Assembly (NCBI GenBank): GCA_032622095.1
Contig: CP136068.1
Location: forward strand, 136,843,989-136,907,988
Source of the DNA: Siphonodentalium dalli
Lineage: Eukaryota > Mollusca > Scaphopoda > Gadilida > Siphonodentaliidae
DNA length: 64,000 nucleotides
Direction of reading: 5' to 3'
This document shows, in pieces, positions 1 to 11,695 of the stretch. The notes beneath the pieces are model-generated. The model saw only the letters and a program-made list of their open reading frames with translations, had not been told where the DNA came from and searched no databases. The position numbers and the translations under genes are program-made. Within the stretch, counting starts at the first letter, position 1, and each line of letters opens with the position of its first letter.

Positions 1-185
1 TTAACCCATACGTTGCTGCCGAATTGGCTATAAATGTACGCAAAAACGCCGAAATTAACACCCTCCAACCGGACCGCCCCTAGGGGTGTGAGCAAGATGG
101 GGTTTGCACTATCGTGTAGAATGGACCCGAATGTACCAAAGTTCCAATCCCCAAGTCGATAGCACGAGCGGACACGGCACTGTTA
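1..185 (-). repeat. 353-bp satellite, inverted partial unit
   Basis: This stretch is the reverse complement of part of the satellite unit found at 648-1545; for example, the first 60 bases match the reverse of about 808-867. It is cut by the window edge on the left and by the MITE on the right. No gene is seen here; short ORFs in it are incidental. Confidence 0.9.
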
Positions 186-188
186 AAG

Positions 189-645
189 ACACGGTTGGCC
201 TTGGTGGTGGGTATCCTGTGAAAATATATCAACCCGTTAAAAACCGCCACAAACAGAAAGAACGTCAAAATGTAGATAGACTTTGTCCGTATACAAATAA
301 GAAATATCGCATAAACAGTATGTTATGGTCATATGTTTGACCAGTGTTATCTAAACAAAAGCATAAAAAATTACTTTTCTGGTGTTTGTTTATATTATGA
401 TGGTAAACATAAAGAGCGTTCTTTGTTTGTGAATACTTGATATGGAACTAATAAAGAGCGTTTGTGTCATTTGTGTGTGATTAGCCAGTAGCATTATGCT
501 GTCTTCTGTAACACAATCACAATAACATGCTGTTTACGCGATGGTCATGGTATGAACGGAACTGTATGCGTTTTAATGTTTTTCTGTTACGGTGTTTGGA
601 ACAAATATGAATATTATCGACAATTAAGGCCGCACTTGCCTTTAA
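189..645 (-). mobile_element. TTAA-type MITE, family B, truncated copy
   Basis: This is an imperfect inverted copy of the complete element at 5747-6246. Its intact end carries AAGGCCGCACTTGCCTTTAA at 626-645. The other end, near 189, runs into satellite sequence. It separates satellite units of opposite orientation. No coding capacity is seen. Confidence 0.8.
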
Positions 646-647
646 CC

Positions 648-1545
648 CGTACCTGGCGGAAACGGCCGCCAGTCAGGGGTTAACAGTGCCGTGTCCGCTC
701 GAGCTATCGACTTGGGGATTGGAACTTTGGTACATTCGGATCCATTCTACACGATAGTGCAAACCCCATCCCGCTCGGACCCCTAGGGGCGGTCCGGTCG
801 GCTGGTGTTAATTTCGGCGTTTTTGCGTACATTTATAGCGAATTTGGCAGCAGCGTATGGGTCAATGTATTCACTTCCGCTGCAGCTAGCGACTTGTCCG
901 ATCGCCCATGGATGCATATGGGTATTCACTTCATGATATAATGTCCATTTCCGTGGTCATGAAGTCAGGGGAGGTGCGGTCGGCGCCTTTTTGGATTTCC
1001 CGTACCTGGCGGAAACGGCCGCCAGTCACGTGTTAACAGTGTCGTGTCCGCTCGAGCTATCGACTTGGGGATTGGAACTTTGGTACATTCGGGTCCATTC
1101 TACACGATAGTGCAAACCCCATCTCGCTCGGACCCCTAGGGGCGGTCCGGTCGGCGGGTGTTAATTTCGGCGTTTTTGCGTACATTTATAGCGAATTTGG
1201 CAGCAGCGTATGGGTCAATGTATTCACTTCCGCTGCAGCTAGCGACTTGTCCGATCGCCCATGGATGCATATGGGTATTCACTTCATGATATAATGTCCA
1301 TTTCCGTGGTCAGGCAGTCAGGGGATGTGCGGTCGGCGCATTTTTGGATTTCCCGTACCTGGCGGAAACGGCCGCCAGTCAGGGGTTAACAGTGCCGTGT
1401 CCGCTCGAGCTATCGACTTGGGGATTGGAACTTTGGTACATTCGGGTCCATTCTACACGATGGTGCAAACCCCATCTCGCTCGGACCCCTAGGGGCGGTC
1501 CGGTCGGCGGGTGTTAATTTCGGCGTTTTTGCGTACATTTATAGC
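648..1545 (+). repeat. 353-bp tandem satellite, about 2.5 units
   Basis: The phrase ACCTGGCGGA recurs at 651, 1004 and 1357, giving an exact period of 353 bases twice. Units are nearly identical and GC-richer than the surroundings. The third unit stops at about 1545, after GCGTACATTTATAG. Confidence 0.95.
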
Positions 1546-1597
1546 CCCTAGGGGCGGTCCGGTCGGGTGCGGTCGGGTCCGGTCGGGTGCGGTCGGG
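1546..1597 (+). repeat. Short GC-rich repeats (CGGTCGGGTG-like)
   Basis: Four to five imperfect copies of a roughly 10-base unit derived from the CGGTCCGGTCGG part of the satellite bridge the array and the LINE that follows. Confidence 0.7.
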
Positions 1598-1935
1598 TTT
1601 TAGTAGGACCGATTCACACACTAGTTTGCTCATTGGGTCGGTGTATGTACCACCGTCCGGTACTAGATACGCAAACGATGATTGGGGTACTCAGTTGGAA
1701 AACGAAGTTCGTCGGGTGAGAACAGATTCAGATGCCGTTATACTAGCGGGCGATTTTAACGCACGGACAAAGACATTGGACGACGTTTTCGACCATATGA
1801 CGTGGATGCACTAGGGCACTTGTTTGAATCAATGAATTCGGAGTCACTGTTAGATTGCATTCTCGATTGTTCTACGGCGAGCGGTGATCCTAACGGTGAC
1901 TTAACTATGAGGTGTTCGCAAGACTTGGGGAAAAC
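1590..1935 (+). pseudogene. LINE 1, endonuclease (APE) fragment
   Basis: The frame from about 1600 to 1814 encodes a fragment of an exonuclease-endonuclease-phosphatase domain. It is recognisable by GSVYVPPSG and the strongly conserved AGDFNARTK, which contains the catalytic Asp-Phe-Asn segment. The frame breaks at 1814 and resumes in another frame with a further piece (LLDCILDCSTASGD). In APE-type non-LTR retrotransposons this domain nicks the target DNA to prime reverse transcription. The N-terminal half is missing, and the left edge runs into satellite-like DNA. It belongs with the reverse transcriptase that follows and is not functional. Confidence 0.8.
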
Positions 1936-1955
1936 CCACTAGCTACGGTTACAAA

Positions 1956-4776
1956 TTGATCGCGTTATGCATGAGCACTAATATATACATTCTAAATGGT
2001 AGGTATGGTGAAGACAATGGAATTGGTAAATTAACTTGTAATGATTGTAGTGTAGTTGATTATTTTCTCGGGTCAAAAAATGTCCTTCACATGATATCTA
2101 ATTTCAGAGTGAACGACTTTCCCCCCCTAAATTCTGATATTCACAGTTCGTTGTTTTTGGAACTCTGCATACCTGATGTTAGTTTACGTCCAAACGAACC
2201 TAACGACGATGCACCACACTCAAATGTTGACAAATCTGTGGGATACCCCAGGAGATGGGCCCCAGAGAAAGGGAATGCATTCGTTGATAATATTGACCGC
2301 ACCTTATTGATCGAGCTTAACCGAGATTTGGAAAAACTGTCTTTGAAGGAATTTGAAAACGCATCCAAATCGGTATGCACACGCATAGTAAATATATTAA
2401 TGGGCGCGGGTATTGAAACATTTGGAAAAGTTAATGTCAATAAGAATTGGAATGAAAAACGCGAAACAAATAAGTCATGGTTTGACAAAGATTGCAAACA
2501 TATGCGAAAACAATTTCACTTGGCGAAGCGCGCATACAAGAAGTGTAGAAGCGCCGACAATAAAATAAAAATGAGAGAATCCGGGAAATGTTTCAGACAA
2601 ACGATGGATTCAAAAATTAAATGTGAGCGAAAAAATATTGTGGAAGAATTGAAATCATTAAGCCGAACATCTAGCAAAGAATTTTGGAAAACTCTAGACA
2701 TACATTCTAAATCTAGCCGAATTAGGAAACAAGAATGTAAAATTCCGTTAGACACATTATATGGTCATTTTAAGGGCCTCAGCTTACCTGACGACCTAAT
2801 CGACAAACTTGGGAACAAAATCGATGAAATCTATGACGAACGATTTTCGGGCCCCTTAAATGATCCGATAACTGAAGAAGAAATTAGAGTGGCTACTGCG
2901 AATTTGAAAGCAAATAAATCTCCAGGAATTGATCTCATACCCAATGAATATTTGAAAGCATCAATTGACATCATGACACCCTTATATTGCAAACTATTTA
3001 ACTTTATCCTAAATACTGGGTGCTTCCCAGATGACTGGGCTATAGGGATGATTAAACCTATTTACAAAAAATCAGGAGATCGTGATAACCCAGATTCGTA
3101 TCGTGGGATAACATTGTTAAGCTGTATAGCTAAGATGTTCACTTCTATCATGAACAAAAGATTAACTAACTTTTCCGATGAAGAGCATTTAATCAACGAG
3201 TATCAAACGGGTTTCCGGCGTAAACACTCTACTATTGATAACATATATGTCCTACAGACTATCATCGATATGTATTTATCTAATGGGAAAAAACTTTACT
3301 GTACTTTCATTGATTTCCGAAAGGCTTTTGATAGTGTCTGGAGAGATGGACTCTGGGTTAAATTATTGGAACGAAATATCAATGGTAAACTGTTTAATGT
3401 CGTCAGAAGTATGTATGGCAAGATAAAGTCATGTGTAAAAAGCAACGAGGGTTTGTCAGATTTCTTTTCGAGCAACGTAGGTTTATTTCAAGGTGAACTT
3501 ATGTCCCCTCTCCTATTTTCCCTCTACATTGATGATATTAGCGACTTTTTATCTGACTGTGCTATTGACGGTTTGACATACTTGAGTGATCTTTTTCAAG
3601 AGAATATTGGAATATATGTTAAATTATTATGTATGTTATATACTGATGACACTGTATTGATGGCTGATAACGAAAGTAGTATGCATCGTGCACTCCAAGC
3701 ATTTGCTGACTATTCAGATGCATGGAAACTCGAAGTTAATACAAAGAAAACAAAAGTTGTAATTAAAGATCATACACTAGAAATCACGAAGGAATTCACA
3801 TATTTAGGCGTTAAATTTTTCTACAATGGTCGTTTCTGTAGATCTATTAAAGAAAACATGAACATTGCCCTGAAAGCAATGTATGCTTTATTTAATAAGG
3901 TGAGATCACTAAATCTCCCTTTAGATATGATGTTAACTCTCTTTGATTACAAAATAGCCCCCATATTGCTATATGGTAGTGAGGTATGGTGTTATGAGCC
4001 CACCAAGGACATCGAATTCGTCCACTTATAATTTTGCAAAATTCTACTTGGTATGAAGTCCAGTACACCGAATTACATGGTGTACGGAGAAACAGGACGA
4101 CACCCACTTGGAATTGAGATCAAATGCCGTGCACAGTGGTGCACTGGCATTTTGGTCAAGAACCGTTTCTGAATATGGTTCAAATCTAGTGAAGAAACTA
4201 TATAAATTGTCGCGAGTGTTATCTGAGTCTCCCGGTACTTATTTGAAATGGTTTGAATTTATACAGGTGATTTTCGAAGAGGTAAATGCCAAAAGTTCAT
4301 GCTCAGCTAACTCACCCTTGTCTAAGGGAACCATCAGACAATTTAAAATGGACATGACAAGTCAATTTGAATTAGAATGGCGCCAAAATATTCTTTCTTC
4401 GTCAAAGGGTATCCTTTACAAAGAAATAAAGTCCGACCTTAAAATGAGTGGCTATTTGCTAAAATTGCCCACATATCTGGCAGAATACATGACAAAGATT
4501 AGAACAACAAACCATCGTTTGGCCATTGAGAGTGGTAGATGGAAAGCCGTGTCACGAGAACAAAGACTCTGCTCCGCGTGTGGGGAGGGTCTCGGTGATG
4601 AATATCATTTTATTATCGTATGCAAACAATTCCAGGTTATCAGAGAGAAATTCATACCATCGTATTATTGGGAGCTTCCCAACCTTGATAAATTTATTGG
4701 TCTTCTGTCTATTGATAATCTAGAAATTATGAAGAGGGTATGTATATTTATTAAACAGGCACTGTGTGACACGTGA
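1956..4776 (+). pseudogene. LINE 1, reverse transcriptase and C-terminal zinc knuckle
   Basis: A 691-codon frame (1956-4031) carries a non-LTR reverse transcriptase: KSPGIDLIPNEYLK, PIYKKSGDRDNPDSYRGITL, FIDFRKAFDSVW, then LFQGELMSPLLFSLYIDD and LYTDDTVLMAD. The catalytic YADD box reads YTDD. A TAA at 4029-4031 replaces a lysine codon found in LINE 3; the frame then continues as FCKILLGMKSSTPNYM before shifting near 4110. The C-terminal part (4108-4776) ends with a CSACGEGLGDEYHFIIVC knuckle typical of this group. Its closest relative in the window is LINE 3. It is a dead copy. Confidence 0.92.
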
Positions 4777-5746
4777 GACTGTCGTGAACTATCGGAGACA
4801 TATATCATGAATGAGCTTATGTGCTTCTGATATCAGTTCTTCCCGGAAAGCTGATATCAGCATCGATAAGCTTGCATTCATAGATTACATTCGACACATT
4901 GTATTACACCGTATGCACACAGTTACATAGTTTTAACTTGGTATTTAACATGTGCGTCTATACACGATGAGAAATATAATTAGATTATCAACGAAATTAT
5001 ATTATACGTCCAAATTGAAAATGGAAATCATTTAATGCTTTCTGCCCGTCGCAACCTAAGACATTGGACAGAGTATACTGCATATATATCAATAGCATAG
5101 CATGACATTGTGCATTGTTTATATCATGTCTATACACGCATAGGTGGACGTAGCGTGTAAATATGTATGTATATAAAACCAACTAATTCATTAAGTTATT
5201 AATATATATTATGTTTACTAATGTTTACTAATGTACTTTTGTTCTGTGATAAACAGCAAAGACTTAATAAAACATTACAACATGAAAAAACTGTTGAAAA
5301 CAAAATGACTATGAATCTATAATCTATATTTATCACAATAGTATCCCTCATATATGTTAATAAGACACGTGTGTTATCGGCACGCGCAGTCATAAGAGCT
5401 TACCGCAATGGCGTCGATGTTAAAGCCGGAAAATAAGTATTATGTTAATTAGAATTTAATAATGATATTCAATTTATTGGATTATTTACTGTTGACTGTG
5501 AGATAAACATGGACGATAAGGGTGGTTGACATATTTTGACAACAAGAAAAGCCACATTTAAAATTGAATTCCATGTTTATTTTTTCTTGAAGGTGTCTTA
5601 TACTTCCTCTTTGGTTGCGATAAGGAAATCCAATATTAATTTTGTTTTTAAGTCCAGCCGTTTCGATATCGTTTTGCCTTGCTAACATGTGATTATGTGA
5701 TAAAAAAAAATCTCAAATTCATCGCACTTCTAAACGAAATGTATTA
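4777..5746. other. AT-rich DNA, LINE 3' flank, no gene seen
   Basis: This AT-rich stretch after the LINE 1 stop may include its 3' untranslated region. Short ORFs here show no domain or coding bias. Confidence 0.6.
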
Positions 5747-6246
5747 TTAAAGGCACAGGAGGCCTTAGTTGTCGAAAATATTCATATTTGTTCCAATCAT
5801 CGTAAACAGAAAAACATTAAAACGCATAAAGTTTCGTTCATATATACCATGACCATCGCGTAAACAGCATGCTATCATAAAGACCTACTATATTTGACCT
5901 AAGCAAGAGCCTGGTTGTGTTACCGAAGACAGCACTATGCTATTGGCTAAACACACATAAATTATAGAAACGCTCTTTATTAGTTCCATATAAAGAATGC
6001 AGCAACAAAGAACGCTCTTTATGTTTACCATCATAATATAAACAAACACCAGGAAAGTAATTTTTATGCTTTTGTTGACATAACAATGTTCAAACATGTG
6101 GCAATAACATACTGTTTATGTGATATTTCTTATTTGTATACGAACAAAGTCTATCTACATTTTAATATTCTTTCTGTTTGTGGCGGTTTTTGACGGGTGA
6201 AAATATTTTCAAAGGATACCCACCGCCAAGGCCTCCGTACCTTTAA
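5747..6246. mobile_element. TTAA-flanked MITE, family B, complete (500 bp)
   Basis: TTAA occurs at both borders (5747-5750 and 6243-6246). Inside them, AGGCACAGGAGGCC on the left matches the reverse complement AGGTACGGAGGCC on the right. There is no ORF of note. A truncated relative in inverted orientation lies at 189-645. The TTAA target suggests mobilisation by a piggyBac-like transposase; this is inferred from the borders only. Confidence 0.85.
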
Positions 6247-6308
6247 GAGTGCACTAAATTCGATTCGAGCCTCGATAACGCTCGGCTCGAATCGAATTTA
6301 GTGCACTC
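6247..6308. repeat. Hairpin with 20-plus bp arms
   Basis: GAGTGCACTAAATTCGATTC is followed within 62 bases by its reverse complement, with a short AT loop. It abuts the TTAA border of the preceding MITE. Confidence 0.85.
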
Positions 6309-6544
6309 GGTTAATAAATTTCGCGACTCATTAGAGATCCTTTATATATACACCAGGGAAGATCATTTTGCTATTGACAAAATAACATCATAATTATGCT
6401 TTCAATCTAAAACATCGGAACGATATGAAATAATTGAATTGATATGATTATGTTATATGATCATAGCCAAGAAATCTAAATAAGAAGTAAACTATGTTTT
6501 TGTAAAAAAAAAATTCAAATGACCTTGTCGTCATGATAAAAAAA

Positions 6545-7750
6545 ACAATAAGTCACCTGGCGATGACGGAATTAAAAATGAATATATCTAGGCATCCTCT
6601 GACACCCTTATCGACATATATTATAAAACATTTAATTTAGTTTTCGAATCAGGCTGTGTACCAGACATATGGGGAATTGGAACTATCATTCCGCTCTATA
6701 AGAAGAAAGGTAACAAGGGAGATCCAAAAAACTATAGACCTATCACTCTTTTGAGCTGCTTTGGCAAATTGTTTACAAAGATTCTTTCGAATAGATTGTA
6801 TTCTTATATTGAAGAAAATGAGGTTCTCCGTGAGAACCAGGCGGGTTTTAGAAAAGGCTATTCAACAACAGATAACATATTTGTTTTACATATGTTAACG
6901 GAAATTACAAAGGCATTTAATAGGAATATTTATTGCGCATTCATTGTTTTCGAGAAAGCGTTTTATAAGGTATGGAGGAAAGGGCTATGGCACAAACTCC
7001 TGAGTAATGGCGTAAACGGAAAGCTACTCGCGGTTGTTAGAAACATGTACACAAACATTAAGTCGAAAGTTCGTATGGGCAATACAACATCCGATTGTTT
7101 CCCATGTTTGTCTGGCGTACGACAAGCGCAAACCTATCATCCCTGCTTTTTTCACTTTACCTAAATGATCTTGAGGATTTTCTCAACTCGGACGGTCTCC
7201 GAGGTCTGTCCAAAATGTCACGGGATAGAGAAACCCATTTGCAGACATATGTCAAACTATTCATTATTTTATACGCAGATGACACCGTACTTATGGCTGA
7301 AACACCGTTACATTTGCAGAAAGCACTTAGTAGCTTTCAAAGGTATTGCGAGAAGTGGAAGTTAAATGTCAACATTGAGAAAACGAAAACACTGTTTATT
7401 TCTAAACGAAGCTTGCCTAAAAATAGGTCATTTACATACAAAGGTCAGAAAATTGAAGTAGTCAAGAACTTTAACTATCTTGGAATTATTCATACAAAAT
7501 TAGTGTCGTAATCGGGTGCAAAAAAGACTTTGCTGAATAAAGCAACTAAGGCAATGTATTCCATTATTTCAAAATCGAGAACACACTGCTTGTCAATTAA
7601 AAATAACTTTGAATTGTTTGACGCACAAGTGTTGCCAATCATGCTGTATTGTTGCGAGGTATGGGGGTCAGGGAATAATGATATGTTTGAAGTTATACAC
7701 AGAACATTTATAAGGCATGTTCTCCATCTGAGGTCATCTACCCCCAATTA
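6545..7750 (+). pseudogene. LINE 2, reverse transcriptase part
   Basis: A second, distinct LINE starts abruptly at NNKSPGDDGIKNEY (about 6549) and runs through the frames 6751-7164, 7095-7511 and 7530-7760. Motifs seen are PITLLSCFGKLFTKILSNRL, QAGFRKGYSTTDNIF, FIVFEKAF (the first catalytic Asp of the usual FIDF is Val here), LLFSLYLNDL and an intact LYADDTVLMAE. Frameshifts lie near 7120 and 7510. The reading frame is broken at STPNYLLY by the Helitron that follows and resumes at 9318. It lacks the endonuclease and is 5'-truncated. Confidence 0.9.
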
Positions 7751-7759
7751 TCTATTATA

Positions 7760-9317
7760 TATTTTGGAAGATCTGTTTGTTTGTTTGTTTGTTTGTGTGT
7801 AATCGATGAACTCGAAAACGGCCAACCCGATTTTGATGAAACTTGGTATGTGGGGTATTTTCGACCGGGGAGTGACATAGGCATATTAATTTGTCCGTGC
7901 GACGTCACCTTGACCTTCAAAACTCATATCTCGGGATCCGCAGTGCTAACACGCCGGAATTTAGCACTGCGATGAAGGGAGGATAACTCTATATTCATAC
8001 GTTGACGAACGTAAGCAATTTGCAGGCAATTACGCATCGTGTATTTTCCCCAAAATTATAACATTTACAATATATATTGTCAATTTGCAGGCTATTAAGA
8101 ATCGTGTATCTATCCCAAAATAAATCATTTACAATTTCTGATATATAAATTTTGTTACAGCTGATATTCTTAGGTCTATTGTCGATAGATTTATTTTTTG
8201 TATATTTACACCACGCTCAAGTTGTTTACATTTACCCCGCGGGTCTGGAATCTCATCCAATAATCCATTTAGCTGAAATGCTATTTCGCTGTTGGAATCT
8301 ACAGGTGGCCCCAAACCGCCAATGCCAACAACATCGACATTGTTCAACTTTGACTGCGAGAAAATAATTAGTTAAAATTTACTACACAATGCTAATTTAT
8401 CTTTACGTTGAAGCTTGATAATTAATGAGCGTGTGTATATGAGGCACGTTTATATACTTTAGTGGAAATCAAATCGGGTAAAACTGGCGGATTTTTACGG
8501 ACGAAATTTGAAACATAGGGTATCTCGGTATCCGCTGGGCCGATTTCCCGGTATCTGCTGGGCCAATTTCCACCATTTTTGGGGTGTTGGTGTTGGTAAA
8601 CTGCCAGACGGATTTTGACGAAATTTGATACTTAGTGCTAATTGTTTTCAGGGAGTGTTTTGGACGGGTCAAATCGTGACCCCACCTGACCTTGACCTTC
8701 AAAATGGTCAATTCAATGTCAAAGCTTGCGACGTGACCTTGACCTTGAAATCGGGTAATTTCAAGGTCAAACGCCCGAATATCACGGGATTTCGATGAAA
8801 CTTGGTATGTGGGATACCTTCTGCCGGGGAGTGCCATAAACCTATTAATTTGCCCGTGCGACGTGACCTTGACCTTGAAATCGGGTCATTTCAATGTCAA
8901 ACGCCCGAATATCACGGGATTTCGATGAAACTTGGTATATGGGGGTACTTTCGTGTGGGGAATCTCATAAGCCTATTCATTTGCCCGTGCGACGTAACCT
9001 TGACCTTGAAATCGGGTCAATTCAAGGTCAAATCGCGAATTTTGATGGGATTTTCACGAAATTTGATACGTATGGTTACTTTTGTCCACTGAGTGTTTTG
9101 GACGGGTCAAATCGTGACCCCGACCTGACCTTGACCTTCAAAATTATCAATTCAAGGTCAAATCGGGTAAAACAGGATGGATTTCGACGGGTACTTTTGT
9201 CGGGTACTTTTGTCCGGGCAGTGTTTTGGACGGGTCAAATCGTTACCCCAACTGACCTTGACCTTCAAAATGGTCAATTCAAGGTCAAAGCCCGGACGAA
9301 GTCGGGTCACCTTCTAG
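7760..9317 (+). mobile_element. Non-autonomous Helitron inserted in LINE 2
   Basis: The left part has (TTTG)n followed by GAACTCGAAAACGGCC and GATTTTGATGAAACTTGGTA, a layout common near the 5' end of animal Helitrons. The right end has a short GC hairpin (CCCGGACGAAGTCGGG) followed by CTAGT at 9313-9317, the expected CTAG terminus. The interior is made of imperfect 110-120 bp repeats built on TGACCTTGACCTTGAAATCGG. The LINE protein reads STPNYLLY before it and LYGESGRL after it, so the element interrupts one coding unit. The exact left end is uncertain. Confidence 0.75.
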
Positions 9318-9983
9318 TATGTTATATGGCGAGAGCGGTAGGCTATTAATAATATGAACCAGAACAGATTTTGCAAACTTTTGTATTTACTATCCCTGAA
9401 AGTATGCGATGCTTCGTCAGTGAAATTTCAGTGGATAGAAAAAATAAAGAACATCCTAACAAATTGTGGACAGATTCATCTGTGGAACATGGAGAATATT
9501 TCATGTCCAGAAAAATTAACACCATATTTCAAATGCAGTTTAAATAGTAAATTCCGAACCATCTGGTTATCTGATATAGAAAATTCTAGCAGAGGTAACA
9601 CTTATAAGATTTTTAAACATGACATACATTTCGAAAGATACCTGAACTGTTTGGATACAAAGAATAGAATAACTCTCTGTCAATTCCGAACTAGTAACCA
9701 CCATCTGCCAATAGAGAAATGAAGTTGGAACGAAACAACTGTACTTCGTAGACTGTGTCCCCTGTGCCATAAACGTCAACTTGGAGATGAAATGCATTAT
9801 TTGATGGAATGTGATTGTTTAGATGAGGCTAGAAATCGGTTCATGCTTAAGAAATTTACAAGTATAGAACACGCGACTATTGATATTCTAGACGACATAC
9901 TAAATTTGAAAGACGTAATTTCCTTACGTAGACTTTGCTCTTTTAACCGACTGATTAACCTTAAGTTGAATGCCAGTGATTAA
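9318..9983 (+). pseudogene. LINE 2, C-terminal part after the Helitron
   Basis: The reading MLYGESGRLLII* resumes the LINE 2 protein, then a frame from 9354 (MNQNRFCKLLYLL onward) follows to a stop at 9720. The same frame continues past that stop into LCPLCHKRQLGDEMHYLMEC, the C-terminal zinc knuckle, and ends at 9981. At least two in-frame stops show that it is dead. GTT and GAT repeats follow directly and may derive from the LINE 3' tail. Confidence 0.85.
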
Positions 9984-9994
9984 AGTACATAGTT

Positions 9995-10345
9995 GTGGTT
10001 GTTGTTGTTTTAGTTGTTGTTGTTGTTGTTGTGAATGGTGGTGATGATGATGATGATGATGATGATGATGACGATGAAGCGATTATGATGGCGACCACAT
10101 GATAAGTGTTAACAAGAAGGGCGACGACGACGATGATGATGATGATGATGATGAAGCTTATGATGATGACGGTGATGATGGAACGCTAATGATGATTATG
10201 TCGATTAGGATGATGATGATGATGTTCCAATAATAATGACGACGATGGTGATGACGATGATGACAACAACAACGAAGTCGACAACGACGACGAGTACGAC
10301 GATGATGATGATGTTGATGAAGATGAAGATAGAGGTGACGATGAA
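9995..10345. repeat. Compound (GTT)n and (GAT)n microsatellite
   Basis: Runs of TTG/GTT (9995-10031) pass into long imperfect GAT/GAC runs to about 10345. The methionine/threonine-rich ORF read from it is a by-product. Confidence 0.95.
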
Positions 10346-11335
10346 GACGTTTGGGAGGTCACTGTATATTTTGTATATAAATACTTTTCGTTATTCGGTC
10401 CATCTTATGTATATAATTTCGTTTTTCTCAATATCCATTCATGTTATTTAATTGGATCAGAGAATAAAGCAATACATAGCATCATCACCGCCATCGTCGT
10501 CGTTATCAAGCAGTCATCAAGTGTGCAAACACAGCCTAGTGACATCACCATGATCACTGCTTGCTGCATGTATAATTGTATATCAAGCTGCAAAACAGAG
10601 TTCAGTCCCCTTGATACACTATGTCTGAACGCTGCCGGCACGTGTATTTTCTTAATTAAATCTAACATTTTTTATTGAAATGTTTTGCCAGTTACATTTC
10701 ATTCTGGCTTGATCTTAGACCACTTTCAAATTAATATGGAAAGTTCAGTGTCTCAGAATGGTGCAGAATGAATTGTAAAAGTCTCAAATAAATAAATGCG
10801 ACATTTCTTCATATTCCGTGAGGTGCGAGTAGCGGTAATTCCTGCTTAGGGGACTGAACTCTGCATGGCGCTTGCATGTACATATACAAAACGCGCATTC
10901 GCGTACGTTATGTGCTTAAATAGAGTTATGCATATTATCACGCAATCACAACATTATTAAGTCATGTTCATGTTCACATGTATTTATTAATTATTGTGTG
11001 TTATCAATTGTTTAGTTAGCATAGTGCCTTTATTGATATTTATGCAAATAAATCGTATCTTCACAAATGATTTCTTATTTGGATGATATAGCGTTCACAT
11101 AGAGCATGAGTGAACAAAATTGGGGGGAAAACACCAGTTTACCCGCATGACCCAGTTGCATCACCCCTCCCCAACTTTGGCCAAAATTTCTCATGACTGA
11201 CACATTAGTCGGAAATATCAAACCAAAAACATTTTGCTACAAGCAATTTTATTTTCCAACTACTATTTATTGTAAAATTGGTTGTTTTCAGATCAAAAGT
11301 AGTATATTTTCATACTTTCGGTAATATATTTGGAC
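10346..11335. other. No gene seen; weak inverted similarity
   Basis: The phrase CAGAGTTCAGTCCCCTT near 10600 returns inverted as AGGGGACTGAACTCTGC near 10850, which suggests a small degenerate inverted-repeat element. Nothing else is recognisable. Confidence 0.5.
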
Positions 11336-11695
11336 TTAAAGATCCATAATCCGAATTAACGCTCCCAAATGACTATCTCTTTGGCTTCGGGGTGAAAAAT
11401 AGTTGATTCTAGTCGAGAAACTCACCCATCAAAGCTCATAGTGATCAGATATCGATTTTTGAAATTTGGCCAGATTTCGTGATATGCAAGTGATGATACG
11501 GCCATATCTCGTTGAACAGTATGTTGATAAATAACACGTTTTGGGAAATGTTATACCATAGTTGACAGCGGTTAGCATTATTTTGTTGTTATTAATCGAT
11601 TCTGATAACAAAAGCGTATTTTGAAGAAATGTTGTTGTTGTTGTTGTTGTAACTTGATGGTATGAGGACCGTCTGATCAGATTGAGTGCCTTTAA
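11336..11695 (-). mobile_element. TTAA-flanked MITE, family C, older copy
   Basis: TTAA at 11336-11339 is followed by AGATCCATAATCCGA, and TTAA at 11692-11695 is preceded by CAGATTGAGTGCCT. The interior matches the reverse complement of the better-preserved copy at 52078-52493. It contains a (GTT)n stretch at 11631-11650. Confidence 0.75.

Noticed and set aside
8469-9349. ORFs with repeated DLEIGS-type and FDETWYMG-type phrases
   Set aside because: They come from tandem DNA repeats inside the Helitron and change frame between units.
10236-10451. Met/Thr-rich ORF
   Set aside because: It is read through the (GAT)n/(GAC)n simple repeat.
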